Counted from the stretch's first letter, positions 22,645 through 35,208 are shown. The stretch is 64,000 nt of DNA from Chrysogorgia sp. JL179-B06 (GCA_035772405.1 JAYKKM010000504.1:1-64000); one strand, 5' to 3'. The notes: generated by a model not told the origin, from the sequence alone. A program made the numbers and translations.

Positions 22645-23450
22645 ATATTAATCCCCTCGCCCGAGGGTGCTAATTCGACCGGCGTTTAGTCCCTTATCAC
22701 GGGAATGCTAGTTTATTTGTTATATATATTCAAGATCAACGTCGTTGATCATGCGCGGCATCGGAAAATTTGTCCCTGGTAACTAGATATGGTAAATATC
22801 TGCATTTGAATTAATATTTAAATTGCAACAGTCACATGATTGCGAATGCAAAAATTGAAACGGTATTCAAAGTGGTTTTTTTTCAAAAAGGATATAGTTT
22901 TTTGAAAAAATTGAGTTTGAATACAATTTGTTGCTCTGGATAAACAACAAGCAATACAAAACAAAAACGGAAAAAAGGAGAGTCAGCGACAAAATATATA
23001 ATTACTGCAATACCAGATGATGTAGTGTTGACGGACAAGCAAGTTTTATTTTGAAATATTCATCTATACCAATGGATACTTTGCTCTGCTCAGACACGAA
23101 TACAGGTAAATAAATTAGTATTCTCAAATAACAGCTAATAATAGTACACTATGAGTCTGTGTTGAGCGAGGGCCCTTATTTTAACTTTTTAAGTGTCTAT
23201 ATATTTGTATAAAGACAGGAGATATAAACAAGGCGTTCCCTCCCGCGATTTCCCATGGAGTTCGATAAACATTAATATGCCTTTTCAGCATAGTTTTTTG
23301 GTCACGGTTAGTAATTTGGTTACGTTTAGTATTTTGGTGAATTAGGATTAGAATTTCGTTGAATTCTAAAAGAATATACCGCCTTACTGCTACCGTACGA
23401 ACAGCCACTGCCTTCACTACTTTATCGTTTATTACAGTAACTATTTTATG
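22645..23450. repeat. Family X repeat, copy A
   Basis: It begins CCCCTCGCCCGAGGGTGCTA and extends to an ATTCTAAAAGAATATACCGCC segment that also matches 4,470-4,560. The TTAGGG-like wording near 23,300 is degenerate. No coding frame. Confidence 0.5.
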
Positions 23451-23461
23451 ATGGGTGTATT

Positions 23462-23672
23462 GGGACAAAATATCATTGGGCAAAGTCGCATGTCATTGGG
23501 CAATGTTACATGTCATTGGGCAATGTCTCATGTATTGATCGGGCGTATGTTTTCGGGCAATGTCTCATGTTTTCGGGCAATGTCACATGTTTTCGGGCAA
23601 TGTCTCATGTTTTCCGCCAATGTCACATGTTTTCGGGCAATGTCACATGTTTTCCGGCAATGTCTCATGTGT
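23462..23672. repeat. 20-bp minisatellite, about ten units (copy A)
   Basis: Units of the form ATGTTTTCGGGCAATGTCTC alternate TCTC and TCAC. All three frames stay open across it, giving artefactual ORFs. There are no unique spacers, so it is not a CRISPR-like array. Confidence 0.9.
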
Positions 23673-23996
23673 GTCTGCGTGTAGACGCCTGATTTTTCTT
23701 CGTCCTCGTTTTCTAGCCCAACTTGCTTCTAAAAGTTGCCACTTTAAACGAGCGCTGCACAATGCCTTCAGTGCCTGATTGCAGAAATCAATGCATTAAA
23801 AATTATCCTTTGTAATATAAGACAAGTGAGCGGGTTTTCTAATTCCAACTGTCTAACATGCCACCAATGCATACCCATCTCCGCATGCAATATGCGCGCC
23901 ATGTCCCTAAGTAGCCCGAGTTAACGCCTAGCGGGCGTCTTGTTACGAATAATTCAGAACTTTTGTGCATGAAGAATTTTGTACTTTAAATTTTAG

Positions 23997-24203
23997 GCCG
24001 ATCCCCGTTGTAGTTTGTTAACATATGCTAAAAGAACTGTGCTGAATGCAGCTGAAACTTTTAGTAGTGGAAGGACTGATGGCGATGCAGTTGACTCTAT
24101 ACTGTTTCGAGTTGAGTGGGTGCTTGGTGCGCTGAGCAGGCGGTATCTACTGTACACAATTTATAAAAAAACATTGCAAAAAAAACGACGACGACGACGA
24201 TAA
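23997..24203 (+). CDS. Exon-like open frame of unknown function (copy A)
   Basis: It is preceded by CTTTAAATTTTAG, a reasonable 3' splice site. The frame encodes about 52 well-mixed residues (ADPRCSLLTYAKRTVLNAAE, then GDAVDSILFRVEWVLGALSR) before entering an A-run and a CGA trinucleotide repeat. I recognise no domain. The frame is open in both duplication copies up to the A-run. It could be a real exon or a decayed element piece. Confidence 0.3.
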   Translation, partial: ADPRCSLLTYAKRTVLNAAETFSSGRTDGDAVDSILFRVEWVLGALSRRYLLYTIYKKTLQKKRRRRR

Positions 24204-25113
24204 TAATAATATGTATGAACAGATTCATTGAGATATGGAAAATAGTTCTTTACGAGTAGTGTGCATGATGCTAAAATGCCTTCACATAATTTAGTAACAA
24301 AACAACCTAACTTGCTTCTGGTGCAAGAGGTACCAATCCTAGGATTTCTATTAACCAATAAGTTTCAAGTCCCGACTTAGGAAATATCAGTTTCCCTGTC
24401 ATGCTTGAGACCTCTGATCATGACCATCAATATTTAGTTAAATCCACATTCCTGCCAGCTCCATATCACAGTAGTCCAATGTGGTACCCACATTGTATAT
24501 AATATATAATCTATATATATATAATTGACTATATATAATCTATATATACATCTATTACTGTATATAAATCTATCCACACCAACAATTATCAGGGTAAAAT
24601 CCCTAATACGTCTTAGTAAATCCAATTTGAATGGACCCCTATATATTTCTACTATATGCATCCGTAGACATTTGAACAAATTTGATTTTTTTAAAGGGCA
24701 CCCGTTGTATGATAAAGATGCACTTTCTTCCTTCAACAGCCTTTGGTACCTGTATACTAACTACTGAGTTGATTGTTTCATGAATCATCAATAGTGTGAG
24801 AAAAGTAATTTCTTTCTTAGTGATTGATGGTAGAAACAGCAGTAGACTTCCCCACTATATTCTGTTGCTGCACCCAAAAATTTAAAAGTTTGGGCTACAT
24901 GTATTTAGTTTGATGTCCTATACAACAATTAAATTCAGACAATACAAAGCTCTCAGAGATATTGCCAACCGAAAATTTATTCAGTTTGGCAAATGAATGC
25001 GCTATTATCTAATTCAAGTAATTTAGAAACTAAAAGAAGAGCAACTACGCTATAAATGTTTCAAACAGCAAGCGCGCGAGGGGTTGTTGCTAATTGAAAA
25101 GAAATGCCTATAT

Positions 25114-26229
25114 CGGTGCGACAAAGACTGCTTTCATTACATGACAGCCGCTCTCCATTTAGCTCTCTACTGTGAGCGTGATATCCAGGAGTTGTTCTTG
25201 ATATCTATGTCTCTCAACTTGAGGTTTCTCTTGATGGTATCCTTGAACCTGAGACGAGGGCGTCCAATATTTCTGTGACCAGACGACAGTTGAGAGTAGA
25301 GGATCTGTTTTGGTAGCCTGTCTGACGAAATCCTCTTGAGGTGGCCAGTCCACCGGAGATTATTTTTGATCAGACGATCTTCCATAGAAGGAAGCCCTGT
25401 CCGATCGAGTATTTCCTTGTTTGTCACTTTGTCCTTCCAGGTTATCCTCCTGATCGAACGCAAATGTCGCATCATGAAGGCATGTAGCTTTTTCACCTGC
25501 CGTCTGTATACTGTCCAGGCCTCGGCTCCGTATAGCAGGGTAGATAGCACGATTGCGCGAGAAATCTTTCCTTTGACCCGCGTCGACACATGGTGGTTGT
25601 TCCAGAGTCTCTGGCGTAGCCGACCGAAACACGTGCTAGCCTTGGAAATCCTACTCTGTATTTCAGCATCAATGCATCCATCACTTGATAACGTGCTTCG
25701 AGGTATTTGAATTCCGGGACAGAGTTCAGCTTGTTACCATCAACCATGATACCTTCCTCTTGGGTTCTACTAGAGTTAGGCGGGTATAGCACTTCCGTCC
25801 TCTTGATGTTGATCTTCAGGCCGAACTTCTTAGATGCATTGGAGAAAGCGTCCACTATTCTCTGGATATCTTCAGCGGAGTTGGCAACCAGTGCGCTGTC
25901 ATCTGCGAACAGCAGCTATCTCACAAGTATCTGAGTAGTCTTGGTCTCTGAAGTGTGCAACGTTGAAGATGTCAGCCCTCTGTCTTGACTGTATATACAC
26001 GCCATCCCCCATGCCTCGGAAAGCCTCTTGGAGTATTGCCGATAAGAAAATGGAGAAGATACCATTTGTAACACCGAACGTTTCCGAGACGTTCGATACA
26101 GTCGGGAGGACTGGACTGTGGCAGATACTGAGGAAATATGGATGCGCAGACAAGTTCACAACTATGATCGAGGCTCTACACACGGGAATGATGGCAAATG
26201 TTAGTGTTGGAGGGGAAGTCTCGGAAACG
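25114..26229 (-). mobile_element. RTE-like LINE insertion with inverted 5' part (twin priming), copy A
   Basis: It is flanked by 12-bp target duplications, AAATGCCTATAT at 25,102-25,113 and AAATGCATATAT at 26,230-26,241. The minus strand reads the 3' part of a reverse transcriptase from about 26,082 down to 25,167. The plus strand at 26,085-26,229 reads an upstream RT block (GRTGLWQILRKYGCADKFTT, then MIEALHTGMMANVSVGGEVS) that belongs immediately before it. This inverted-5'-end layout is the known signature of twin priming. Confidence 0.85.
25167..26082 (-). pseudogene. RTE-like reverse transcriptase, C-terminal half, copy A
   Basis: The start (about 26,062) reads VTNGIFSIFLSAILQEAFRG. The catalytic FADD motif (LLFADDSALVANSAEDIQ) lies at about 25,917-25,870, after a frameshift/stop at 25,915-25,925. 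Next come KKFGLKINIK, a broken YLGS-type block, LLYGAEAWTVYRR and TWKDKVTNKEILDRTGLPSM. It ends at 25,167. One more frameshift lies near 25,690; copy B reads through it. It would have been the RT of a non-LTR element but is now inactive. Confidence 0.85.
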
Positions 26230-26241
26230 AAATGCATATAT

Positions 26242-26345
26242 ACTATTAGTAATATTAGTATCAACCAACTAGTGGTCTATTAAAAATTAGGCATTATGAT
26301 TGGCTGAGCTACATGTACTAGTGGTCTATTGGTGATAGACTATAT
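26242..26345. repeat. Foldback MITE (TAGTGGTCTATT family), copy A
   Basis: It contains ACTATTAGTAATATTAGTAT, then two inverted TAGTGGTCTATT blocks around GATTGGCTGAGCTAC. The same family occurs at 27,028-27,135, and looser relatives occur at 27,640-27,705 and 27,840-27,910, all carrying a GATTGGC core next to a CTATTNGTNATAGAC hairpin. Confidence 0.65.
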
Positions 26346-26404
26346 ATAACCGATTGGTGGAGGTTATATAACAATTGCTATTGAAATGCCAAAATACTAT
26401 TAGT

Positions 26405-27000
26405 ATAATTTCTGAGCTTAAGCGAGTTCTGATTGGCTGATCTGGCCAGTAAATCTGAGACGATAGTCACCGCGTAGCGCGGTGACCATCACATCACTAG
26501 AAATCATACTTGAAAAAGTGTTTTTTTTTAACCAAACTATATTTATTCGTTCCAGTGCCCTCTCGGAATCATCGTTTTGATGTATGGTTTCTAAAACATG
26601 ACGATTTTTTTGAAAATGGCGTCTATATAATATTATAACTAAAAAAATCCTCAAAAACCTAGCATAATGACATTGTATATATCAGATTTCTCTCAAGATA
26701 GAACTGTCTAAGGGTAAGGAAGTTATTTATTGTATAATTATTTGTATTTTTACGTCCGTTTTTGATCGTTAGTGTTTTTTTTGAAAGCTGTCAAGCGTGA
26801 AGAAATCATCGAGCATAACACAGTTCAAACTGTCTGTTTAAAACTTCTCAATTGAATATTCAGCTCAAGCCTGAAATTATACTAAAACAATTAGTCATCT
26901 CAGTCTCGGTGATTATCGTTATATTTACCTATATTTACCTCGATAAATATTCAACGATAGTCACCTCGACTTCAGTGACTAATTGTTGAATGGTAATATA
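26405..27000. repeat. Dispersed repeat Y, copy A
   Basis: About 300 bp of it (26,640-26,990) is matched in inverse orientation at 49,915-50,310. It contains a GCGCGGTGACC hairpin and ends with CACCTCGACTTCAGTGACTA. Non-coding. Confidence 0.6.
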
Positions 27001-27027
27001 CTAATTGAAATGAAATGCCTAGTATAT

Positions 27028-27135
27028 ACTATTAGTAATATTAGTATCAACCAAATAGTGGTCTATTAAAAATTAGGCATTCTGATTGGCTGAGCTACTA
27101 GTGGTCTATTGGTGATAGACCACTAGTAGCGTTAT
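27028..27135. repeat. Foldback MITE, second member
   Basis: Same sequence family as 26,242-26,345. Here the hairpin TGGTCTATTGGTGATAGACCA is a perfect stem with a GGT loop. Confidence 0.7.
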
Positions 27136-28337
27136 CCAATCAAAAAACTTCTTATAAGTGGTTAACAGGAATATTCCTATCATAACCAATCAGAAGCCAT
27201 AACATATTCACGCTGCAAGCAAAACCTGAAATCTACTCCAAACATGGCGTCCGCTAAAATTTATATACGAGTGATAAATCATGAAAACCTTTGCCCGAAA
27301 TTAGTAATGGGAAATTGTTCAGTTTGACATTTTCGAATATGAAAATAAATTCGCTTATGTCTAAGGAGTATATCTACACCAAATTTGAAGCAAAGTAATT
27401 ATAATCTCGTTTTTTTGTGAGCGATTATTTATCATGTACCATCGAGCTACTCTACATTTTGAATGGGGATACGTGTACAAACAAAAATTAGGTGAAACCA
27501 TCTGAAAATTTGGAACAATATTTGATAAGACGTATTTACGAAGAAAGAAAGGTTGTTTATGGTTGATACTAAAACAATTAGGAAACACGTCCTCCTTGCC
27601 TCGTTGTCTACTATCTGCTCTTAGTAGAAAATGACCATGATCCATTAGAAATGCTGCATTTTGATTGGCACTCAACAGTTGTCTATTCGTGATAGACGTA
27701 CTGAAAACAATGGCAGAAAACTCTCGTTTTGGGGAGGTTTCAGATGAGTTTTCGGAGAATATTTTGGAGAATGCATGATTTGTAATATTAAACAATTAGA
27801 CAACTCGTCATCTCGTTGTCTATGAGTGATTAGTATACACCCAACCATTGTTCATTACAAATACTGCATTCTGATTGGCTACTCAACCATTGTCTACTCG
27901 AGATGGAAAACGTTTGGGAAAAATAGGTCCGCAATGCGAACATGTGGGTACCGCATGGAACATTAATGGGTCAGCCTTGTCAATGAGTAATGAGCATGGG
28001 ATTGGGGTGTTACCACTACTGAAATATCCAAATCTGTAATACTAACTGAAATATTAGTATTATTCGTTTATACTGGGGCATTTATCTCCACTATGGAATC
28101 ACTGCCATGGAGGCTCTTTATTATTATATTGATGTGGTGCCTTGAAAGTGTCTATGAAATGAAAATTCGCTCCAGTTTTTTTTTACTGTATTTGAAAGAA
28201 CACTTAAAATAATGAAAAATGGCTTTTTATGTTTAATTATACGCTTTATATAATTTGATCTGTGACGTCACAATTTGGACACAGCATTATAAAAACAAAA
28301 CTGAAAATCAGGCATATCTTCAGACTGGTTCAACTAA

Positions 28338-28558
28338 ATAGATTCAAACCTTGCTGACTTACTCAATCAAGAAAACTAAACATTGTAATGGTTCTAATGT
28401 GGTTGCTATGGTAACGGATTAGTTTCCAGATTACTCTCTTCCGTTATAACAATTATTTGTTTTCAACCACATTTACAGCAACTTATTTAGTTTTAGGAAG
28501 TTGACATCCTTTTCTCATGATTTCCAATGTAACAATGCTGTTTAAAACAATAAAACAG
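28338..28558. other. 221-bp segment inverted relative to copy B
   Basis: The flanks align colinearly with copy B, but this block matches 39,879-40,099 only in reverse complement. The break points are after CAACTAA and before TAACTGC. Confidence 0.9.
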
Positions 28559-28639
28559 TAACTGCAACGACAAAAAGTAGAAAACTTTGTTTCTATACAA
28601 AGTAGTGGCCATGGAACAAAATCTGTTACCATGGGAACC

Positions 28640-29293
28640 AAGCGTGCAACCAGGATTTTTGAAAGGGGGTCATTTTCACAACAGTAACGACGATGCTCTA
28701 GGGGGGTCCGCGGGATGCACCCCCGAATTTTTTTGAAATTTGGGTCTCTAAAACGGCATTTACTGCATTTTGAGGACACTTTTGAGCAAAAACGAAATTC
28801 TTATTTTTAAGAAACATTTGGTCCAAATGAGATTAGACTTGCATTTTAATATTGTTTGAGAAAACGTTTGGTAATTTGGAAGTGTAAATTAGGTGGCACA
28901 GTTTTCTTTTATCCATATTAACCTCAAGTATTCCATCCAATCTAGCGAAATATCGAATCGTGGCATCGTGCTCGAAAAATTCGTATAAAACAAGATGGCC
29001 GTGCACCAGTCTTGTTCCCAGAGCCTTCCGGTCGCGCACGGAAATGTGTCAGTCCCGAGCCCTCGGCCACATCGGCGGAGGAACATATGCATGAAATCGA
29101 AACAAGATCGTGAACAACGTAACAAGATCGTGACAAACCCTTTTGCAAATTTTATAAATTTGGAGCTTTATATAATTCAAGTTAAAAAAAATTAAATAGT
29201 GCTGTAAAAGTAACTTTTGACCTCCAAAATTTTCCCTCGTGCCTCCAAAAGGGGGGTCGGTCTCCCCCCGACCCCCTCCTTGTTGCGCCCTTG
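28640..29293. mobile_element. Non-autonomous DNA transposon with 9-bp target duplication (Mutator-like?), copy A
   Basis: ATGGGAACC at 28,631-28,639 and 29,294-29,302 flanks a 654-bp block. Its ends are imperfect inverted repeats (AAGCGTGCAACCAGGA against AAGGGCGCAACAAGGA), followed on both sides by C/G-rich GGGGGTC sequence. A 9-bp duplication suggests a Mutator-like origin. No transposase is present; ORFs inside show no family motif. Confidence 0.75.
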
Positions 29294-29720
29294 ATGGGAA
29301 CCTAATAACAACAATCTCAATGCAGAGTATTGTTGACTCAGTAAGTCTGCATGGTTTGGTTTATTTTGGTTTATTTGGTTTGGTATTATTTTATTTGGTT
29401 TGGTATTTGTTTTGAGCCAGTTTAGTCAAACCAATCCGAAGATATGCCGGATTTTGAGTTTTGATGTAATGCTGTGTCCATCTTGTTACATCACAGCTCA
29501 AGTTACATGAAATGTATGTAATAACTCGAGAATGGCATAAGATACGATAGTTGTGTAAAAGCTATTTTTCATTATTGTTGTTCGTAAGCTAACAGCAGAA
29601 TTAACTAAATCAGCAGAGAATTAATACATTTGTAAAATCCATTTTTAATACAAACATACATTACCATTATTACATGTCATGGATAATTAATCGGTTAATG
29701 ATTCACCACAGGTTGATGCA

Positions 29721-29893
29721 TGGATCAATTCTTCCTGTAACCATGCCCCGGGGACAATGCAGAAAATCAAATCCCGGGGGTGGGGAATTGTTTTATTATT
29801 TTTTGCCCGGGGTATGGCGGCCGCCCTTGGAAGTCTGGTAACTAAAGTAAAGTATTCATATTCAAAATGGCGACAAAAAAAGTTGCAGAAAAT
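29721..29893. repeat. MITE, left half only (copy A)
   Basis: Matches the left 173 bp of the complete MITE at 41,263-41,732, then is cut by the PLE-2 fragment at 29,894. Confidence 0.8.
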
Positions 29894-30750
29894 ATACTAA
29901 AGACTATTTGAAACAAAATAGTCACGAAGTTGGCGTAAAGCAAAAGAGCGCTCGATACCATAGTAGGTAGAGCGTAATCAAACAATAAAGGTTTGAATGT
30001 TTTTGTCGCTACTCCGAGTTTCACGCTATTGCGATCATCAGGCAACTGACAGATATAATTCATTATTCAATGTTAAATACTATGGCTATTATATGTCTAA
30101 TTGGGTGTTAAGTTACATGTCTGCAGTTAGTTAGTAATTCTGTTCGTTTATTTAGATAGTGTTTATGTCTTTTCCTCGCCTTCATGATCTGCAGTTTTTC
30201 TTCGAGGCACAGGTTACATCTTCTTGCGCCGGGTTTATACGCCGCTACTTGTTTTATTATAGACCACTTGATATGAACCTGTCTGTTTTCCCAGTTTCCA
30301 AACATGTTTGGATAGCTCGGTGTCGTTAATATACTTCACGTTACGAAAGGACTTCAGGTGGTTGCGGTATCTTTCTTTGAAGCTATTCCCTGTGATCCCG
30401 ATATAACTTTTTTTGTTTTCATTGGGATGTTCCGTGGTTACGTCCGCTCGGTATACAACGCTTTCTTTCATACACTTTCCAGCAAGTGGGCATTCCTTTG
30501 ATTTCTGACAATTGCACGTGGAGGTATTGTTGTTTGTTGTGTCGTTTTTTGTATATTTCTGAGTTAGGATGCGTTTGTTATGTTTGCGTATAACGTTTTT
30601 CATGTTCGTTACGCAGCTATAGCTGACTCGTACAGTGTGGCGGTTAAAAAGTTTGTGCAGTTCGTGTAAAGGTGGGAAGTGTTTGTCAATGAGTTCTAGA
30701 AAAGTCTGAGCTACGTTTGAAGGCGAGGAAAAGACATAAACACTATCTAA
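29894..30750 (-). mobile_element. PLE-2 fragment at the A/B duplication junction
   Basis: 857 bp, nearly identical to 16,022-16,885 but with an intact endonuclease frame (30,603-30,235). The frame reads CNCQKSKECPLAGKC, KESVVYRADV, KKSYIGITGNSFKERYRN and HVWKLG, followed by a one-base shift into the last segment (30,305-30,108). It lacks the RT. It joins directly to the inverted PLE-2 end of copy B. Confidence 0.85.
30005..30046 (-). ncRNA. Hammerhead ribozyme candidate, PLE-2 type
   Basis: Sequence-identical to the motif at 16,136-16,177. Confidence 0.65.
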
Positions 30751-30852
30751 ATAAACGAACAGAATTACTAACTAACTGCAGACATGTAACTTAACACCCA
30801 ATTAGACATATAGCCATAGTATTTAACATTGAATAATGAATTATATGTGTCA

Positions 30853-30894
30853 GTTGCCTGATGATCGCAATAGCGTGAAACTCGGAGTAGCGAC
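30853..30894 (+). ncRNA. Hammerhead ribozyme candidate, PLE-2 type (copy B)
   Basis: Same motif as 19,484-19,525, with the better stem I pairing GTTGC/GCGAC. Confidence 0.65.
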
Positions 30895-30919
30895 AAAAAC
30901 ATTCAAACCTTTATTGTTT

Positions 30920-31611
<692 letters not shown>

Positions 31612-31745
31612 CAAAATAACAGGCCACGACCCAAAACCAACTATAAACCAATTTAATAAATTTTTGACTGCACGTGACAGCCTTCGTCAGAAAATGTGTT
31701 ATAGTTTATAGTTGGTTTTTTTTTTTTTATATATATATATATATA

Positions 31746-31791
31746 ACTACAGACGGTACCGTTTCGGCCTTTTGGGCCTCATCAGTGTAGT
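31746..31791 (-). ncRNA. Hammerhead ribozyme, complete type I motif (copy B)
   Basis: Identical in all 46 positions to 20,505-20,550. The adjacent TA tract is only about 16 bp here, against about 90 bp in copy A. Confidence 0.9.
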
Positions 31792-31971
31792 GCTGACGAG
31801 CAGGATGAAGATAACTGCTGTTAACAGTCACCCATGATGCCACACAAAATGTGGGACATCAAAAACCATGCCAGAGCGCTCAAACTGCAAGCAGTGAGCG
31901 TGCGCATAATGCGTAAGCGACAATGGCTCATCCTGTAGAGCGCTCAATATGACCTATATATATTAGCTTAA

Positions 31972-32417
31972 CTCTTTCCCTACGGCTGAAAAACATCAAA
32001 AATTGAACGACCACGTTGTTCTATTGATATCTCTTGAAATAACCATAACTGTTGCGAAAGCTATACATTTTCTGGAAGCCCAATAAACCGGCTTTTACTT
32101 GTTCTTTTAAATTTCCCGAACAAAACACATTATGTTAATATAAATTAGCATTAATTATCATAAATCAGGTTGAAAAATTTACATTTTTCCAGAAAAGGCC
32201 ATCTTGCACGCCCGCGTAGCATCTTGAAAACTCAAAATGCCACCAATCGCAGAGTTGTTTATGAAATCAAATCAAACTTGGCGTGTGCGTGGATTTCATG
32301 TTCCTGGCGCTTGTCGAATTTCAATTTTTAATCTTGCGTTACCGTGTGCCGTGTTTTTCGATTGACGACTTTGCGGGTCATCAACGACCCATTTTAACTG
32401 CGCCCGTAGGGAAAGAG
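31972..32417. mobile_element. piggyBac-type MITE (copy B)
   Basis: TTAA duplications at 31,968-31,971 and 32,418-32,421; the same CTCTTTCCCTACGG tips as copy A. Confidence 0.85.
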
Positions 32418-32645
32418 TTAATAGCTAAATATAATAGCTTATAGCTTAATATAATAGCTTCAAACACTCATTAATAATTCATGAGGAAAAGACAAAAGAA
32501 AATCACGACCGTATCGTTGTTTTAAATGTGATAAAGATTCGTCCTGATTTACATAAACTTTATCTTTGATTTTCTCGGCTTAGACAACATCGATTTTCAA
32601 AATTACTGCGCCAATGAACTTATCAAATGGGTCGTGTTTGAAGCC

Positions 32646-32741
32646 GTTTAATAAACTCGCAGCACGTGTTTTATCAGATCTAAAACACTCGGGCTACGCC
32701 CTTTTTAAATCTAATAAAACACTGCTGCTCGTTTATTAAAC
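32646..32741. repeat. Foldback hairpin (copy B)
   Basis: Counterpart of 21,408-21,507 with a slightly shortened loop. Confidence 0.6.
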
Positions 32742-33206
32742 AATACTTAATATATATAGCTTAATAGCTTAATATAATAGCTTAGTCATAGCTTAATCTA
32801 TGACTGTATGAAAAATTTATTATAATTTTCCATCCAGAACTAAGCTCACTGAACACTAGGAACGAACTTATTTCAACATGTAGACATAGAAAAAAACACT
32901 TGCTGTGCAACCAATAACCGGCCAAATATCCAATCAGTAATTATTCATAACACTGTAAACCTAAACCACATATTATTGTGATGACGTCACCCGTATAATG
33001 GTTCAAACTATAGACCTATACAATTTCAAGTTACCAAGGCATCAACATCAGACGCGATAATCACCTAATGATTGTGGTAAGTTCGGCTTACCATACGAAA
33101 TAAATTTGTCGTGATTAAAGTTCAAATGAAGTAACCCAAGTAATTTGTCCTTTTGTCTTACTATTCCGCTGTACCTCGGTATTGAGATATATATATAGTA
33201 CAATAT

Positions 33207-33242
33207 TTACAGACTTCGCTGTTCCACAGCTCATCAGTGTAG
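33207..33242 (-). ncRNA. Hammerhead-like motif, better preserved (copy B)
   Basis: Minus strand: CTACA, CTGATGA, stem II GCTGT-GGA-ACAGC (5 perfect pairs), then GAAGTC with essentially no stem III, and TGTA. Compared with copy A, stem II is intact and stem I loses one pair. Confidence 0.55.
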
Positions 33243-33440
33243 CTTGGTACAAGCTAGATATGGGCATGAGAACTAATTATACACAAGCGATTGCCGATGA
33301 CAACCGCTTGTGGTACAAACAGCGGTCATGCGCACATCCAGAGAGCGTGAAGCGGTATAGGGCCAGAGTGCTCGAACTACCACAAGGGTAGTGGGCGTTG
33401 CATTATCGCTAAAGGACACCTACACCAACTTCACAGAGCG

Positions 33441-33557
<117 letters not shown>

Positions 33558-33824
33558 CTATAAGAAAGGCTTGACATCACAATTTTTGCACCTGGTTCCG
33601 GTAGATTCTTAAAACAGATACATTGTCACTCTTGAAAAGTTTCCTTTCCTTATCTATACATTCATAACACCATCATTATTAACTTACACTGTTTTGCTTC
33701 CACGTCAGGTTTCATCGTTGTGTTATCTACCGAGAAATAAAAAGAAAATTACACCGGCAAATTATTTTCAATTAAATATTAGCAAGAACTGTCAGTTACT
33801 GGAGTGAGCGTTTGAACGCCATTT

Positions 33825-34131
33825 TACGTTGAGCAAAGAAAATAATAATATTCGATTTACTTAAGTTTTCTTTAAAAAAACGTTCGTCTGCTTCTCCCAA
33901 ACTCCCTCTCTTGTCTGCAACTGGCTGTGCAAACACGGGCGGCCATTTTCTATATTTCTTAAATGGTTGCGAACTTTGGAAAACGTACTCAATATCTTTT
34001 GTTTAACTGTTCAATCGTTGCTCCATTTAGTTTACGGGCTGCTTATTAAATATATTACTATATCAGAGTATCAGCAGTAAAAGCCGTGGAGGAGTGACTT
34101 TTGTCATTTATTAAGATTGACCGAATGTATA
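33825..34131. other. 307-bp block present only in copy B
   Basis: Copy A reads directly from GAACGCCATTT to GTTAGGTTACT at about 22,592. Copy B has 307 extra bp of non-coding sequence at that point. Confidence 0.85.
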
Positions 34132-34997
34132 GTTAGGTTACTAAAAGTGTTGTTCTGCTATTGGTATTATTGAAATGCCTATATATTAATCCCCTCGCCC
34201 GAGGGTGCTAATTCGACCGGCGTTTAGTCCCTTATCACGGGAATGCTAGTTTATTTGTTATATATATTCAAGATCAACGTCGTTGATCATGCGCGGCATC
34301 GGAAAATTTGTCCCTGGTAACTAGATATGGTAAATATCTGCATTTGAATTAATATTTAAATTGCAACAGTCACATGATTGCGAATGCAAAAATTGAAACG
34401 GTATTCAAAGTGTTTTTTTTCAAAAAGGATATAGTTTTTTGAAAAAATTGAGTTTGAATACAATTTGTTGCTCTGGATAAACAACAAGCAATACAAAACA
34501 AAAACGGAAAAAGGAGAGTCAGCGACAAAATATATAATTACTGCAATACCAGATGATGTAGTGTTGACGGACAAGCAAGTTTTATTTTGAAATATTCATC
34601 TATACCAATGGATACTTTGCTCTGCTCAGACACGAATACAGGTAAATAAATTAGTATTCTCAAATAACAGCTAATAATAGTACACTATGAGTCTGTGTTG
34701 AGCGAGGGCCCTTATTTTAACTTTTTAAGTGTCTATATATTTGTATAAAGACAGGAGATATAAACAAGGCGTTCCCTCCCGCGATTTCCCATGGAGTTCG
34801 ATAAACATTAATATGCCTTTTCAGCATAGTTTTTTGGTCACGGTTAGTAATTTGGTTACGTTTAGTATTTTGGTGAATTAGGATTAGAATTTCGTTGAAT
34901 TCTAAAAGAATATACCGCCTTACTGCTACCGTACGAACAGCCACTGCCTTCACTACTTTATCGTTTATTACAGTAACTATTTTATGATGGGTGTATT

Positions 34998-35208
34998 GGG
35001 ACAAAATATCATTGGGCAAAGTCGCATGTCATTGGGCAATGTTACATGTCATTGGGCAATGTCTCATGTATTGATCGGGCGTATGTTTTCGGGCAATGTC
35101 TCATGTTTTCGGGCAATGTCACATGTTTTCGGGCAATGTCTCATGTTTTCCGGCAATGTCACATGTTTTCGGGCAATGTCACATGTTTTCCGGCAATGTC
35201 TCATGTGT
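34998..35208. repeat. 20-bp minisatellite (copy B)
   Basis: Same unit number and phase as copy A, with one or two base differences. Confidence 0.9.

Noticed and set aside
23462..23672. Possible CRISPR-like array
   Set aside because: The 20-bp units are contiguous with no unique spacers, and the genome is eukaryotic.
25899..26283. Overlapping ORFs on both strands treated as two genes
   Set aside because: They are two pieces of one reverse transcriptase in opposite orientation, caused by inversion of the 5' part on insertion.
28995..29195. ORF starting MAVHQSCSQSLPVAHG
   Set aside because: It lies within the 9-bp-duplication transposon, has no domain and is one of several overlapping frames.
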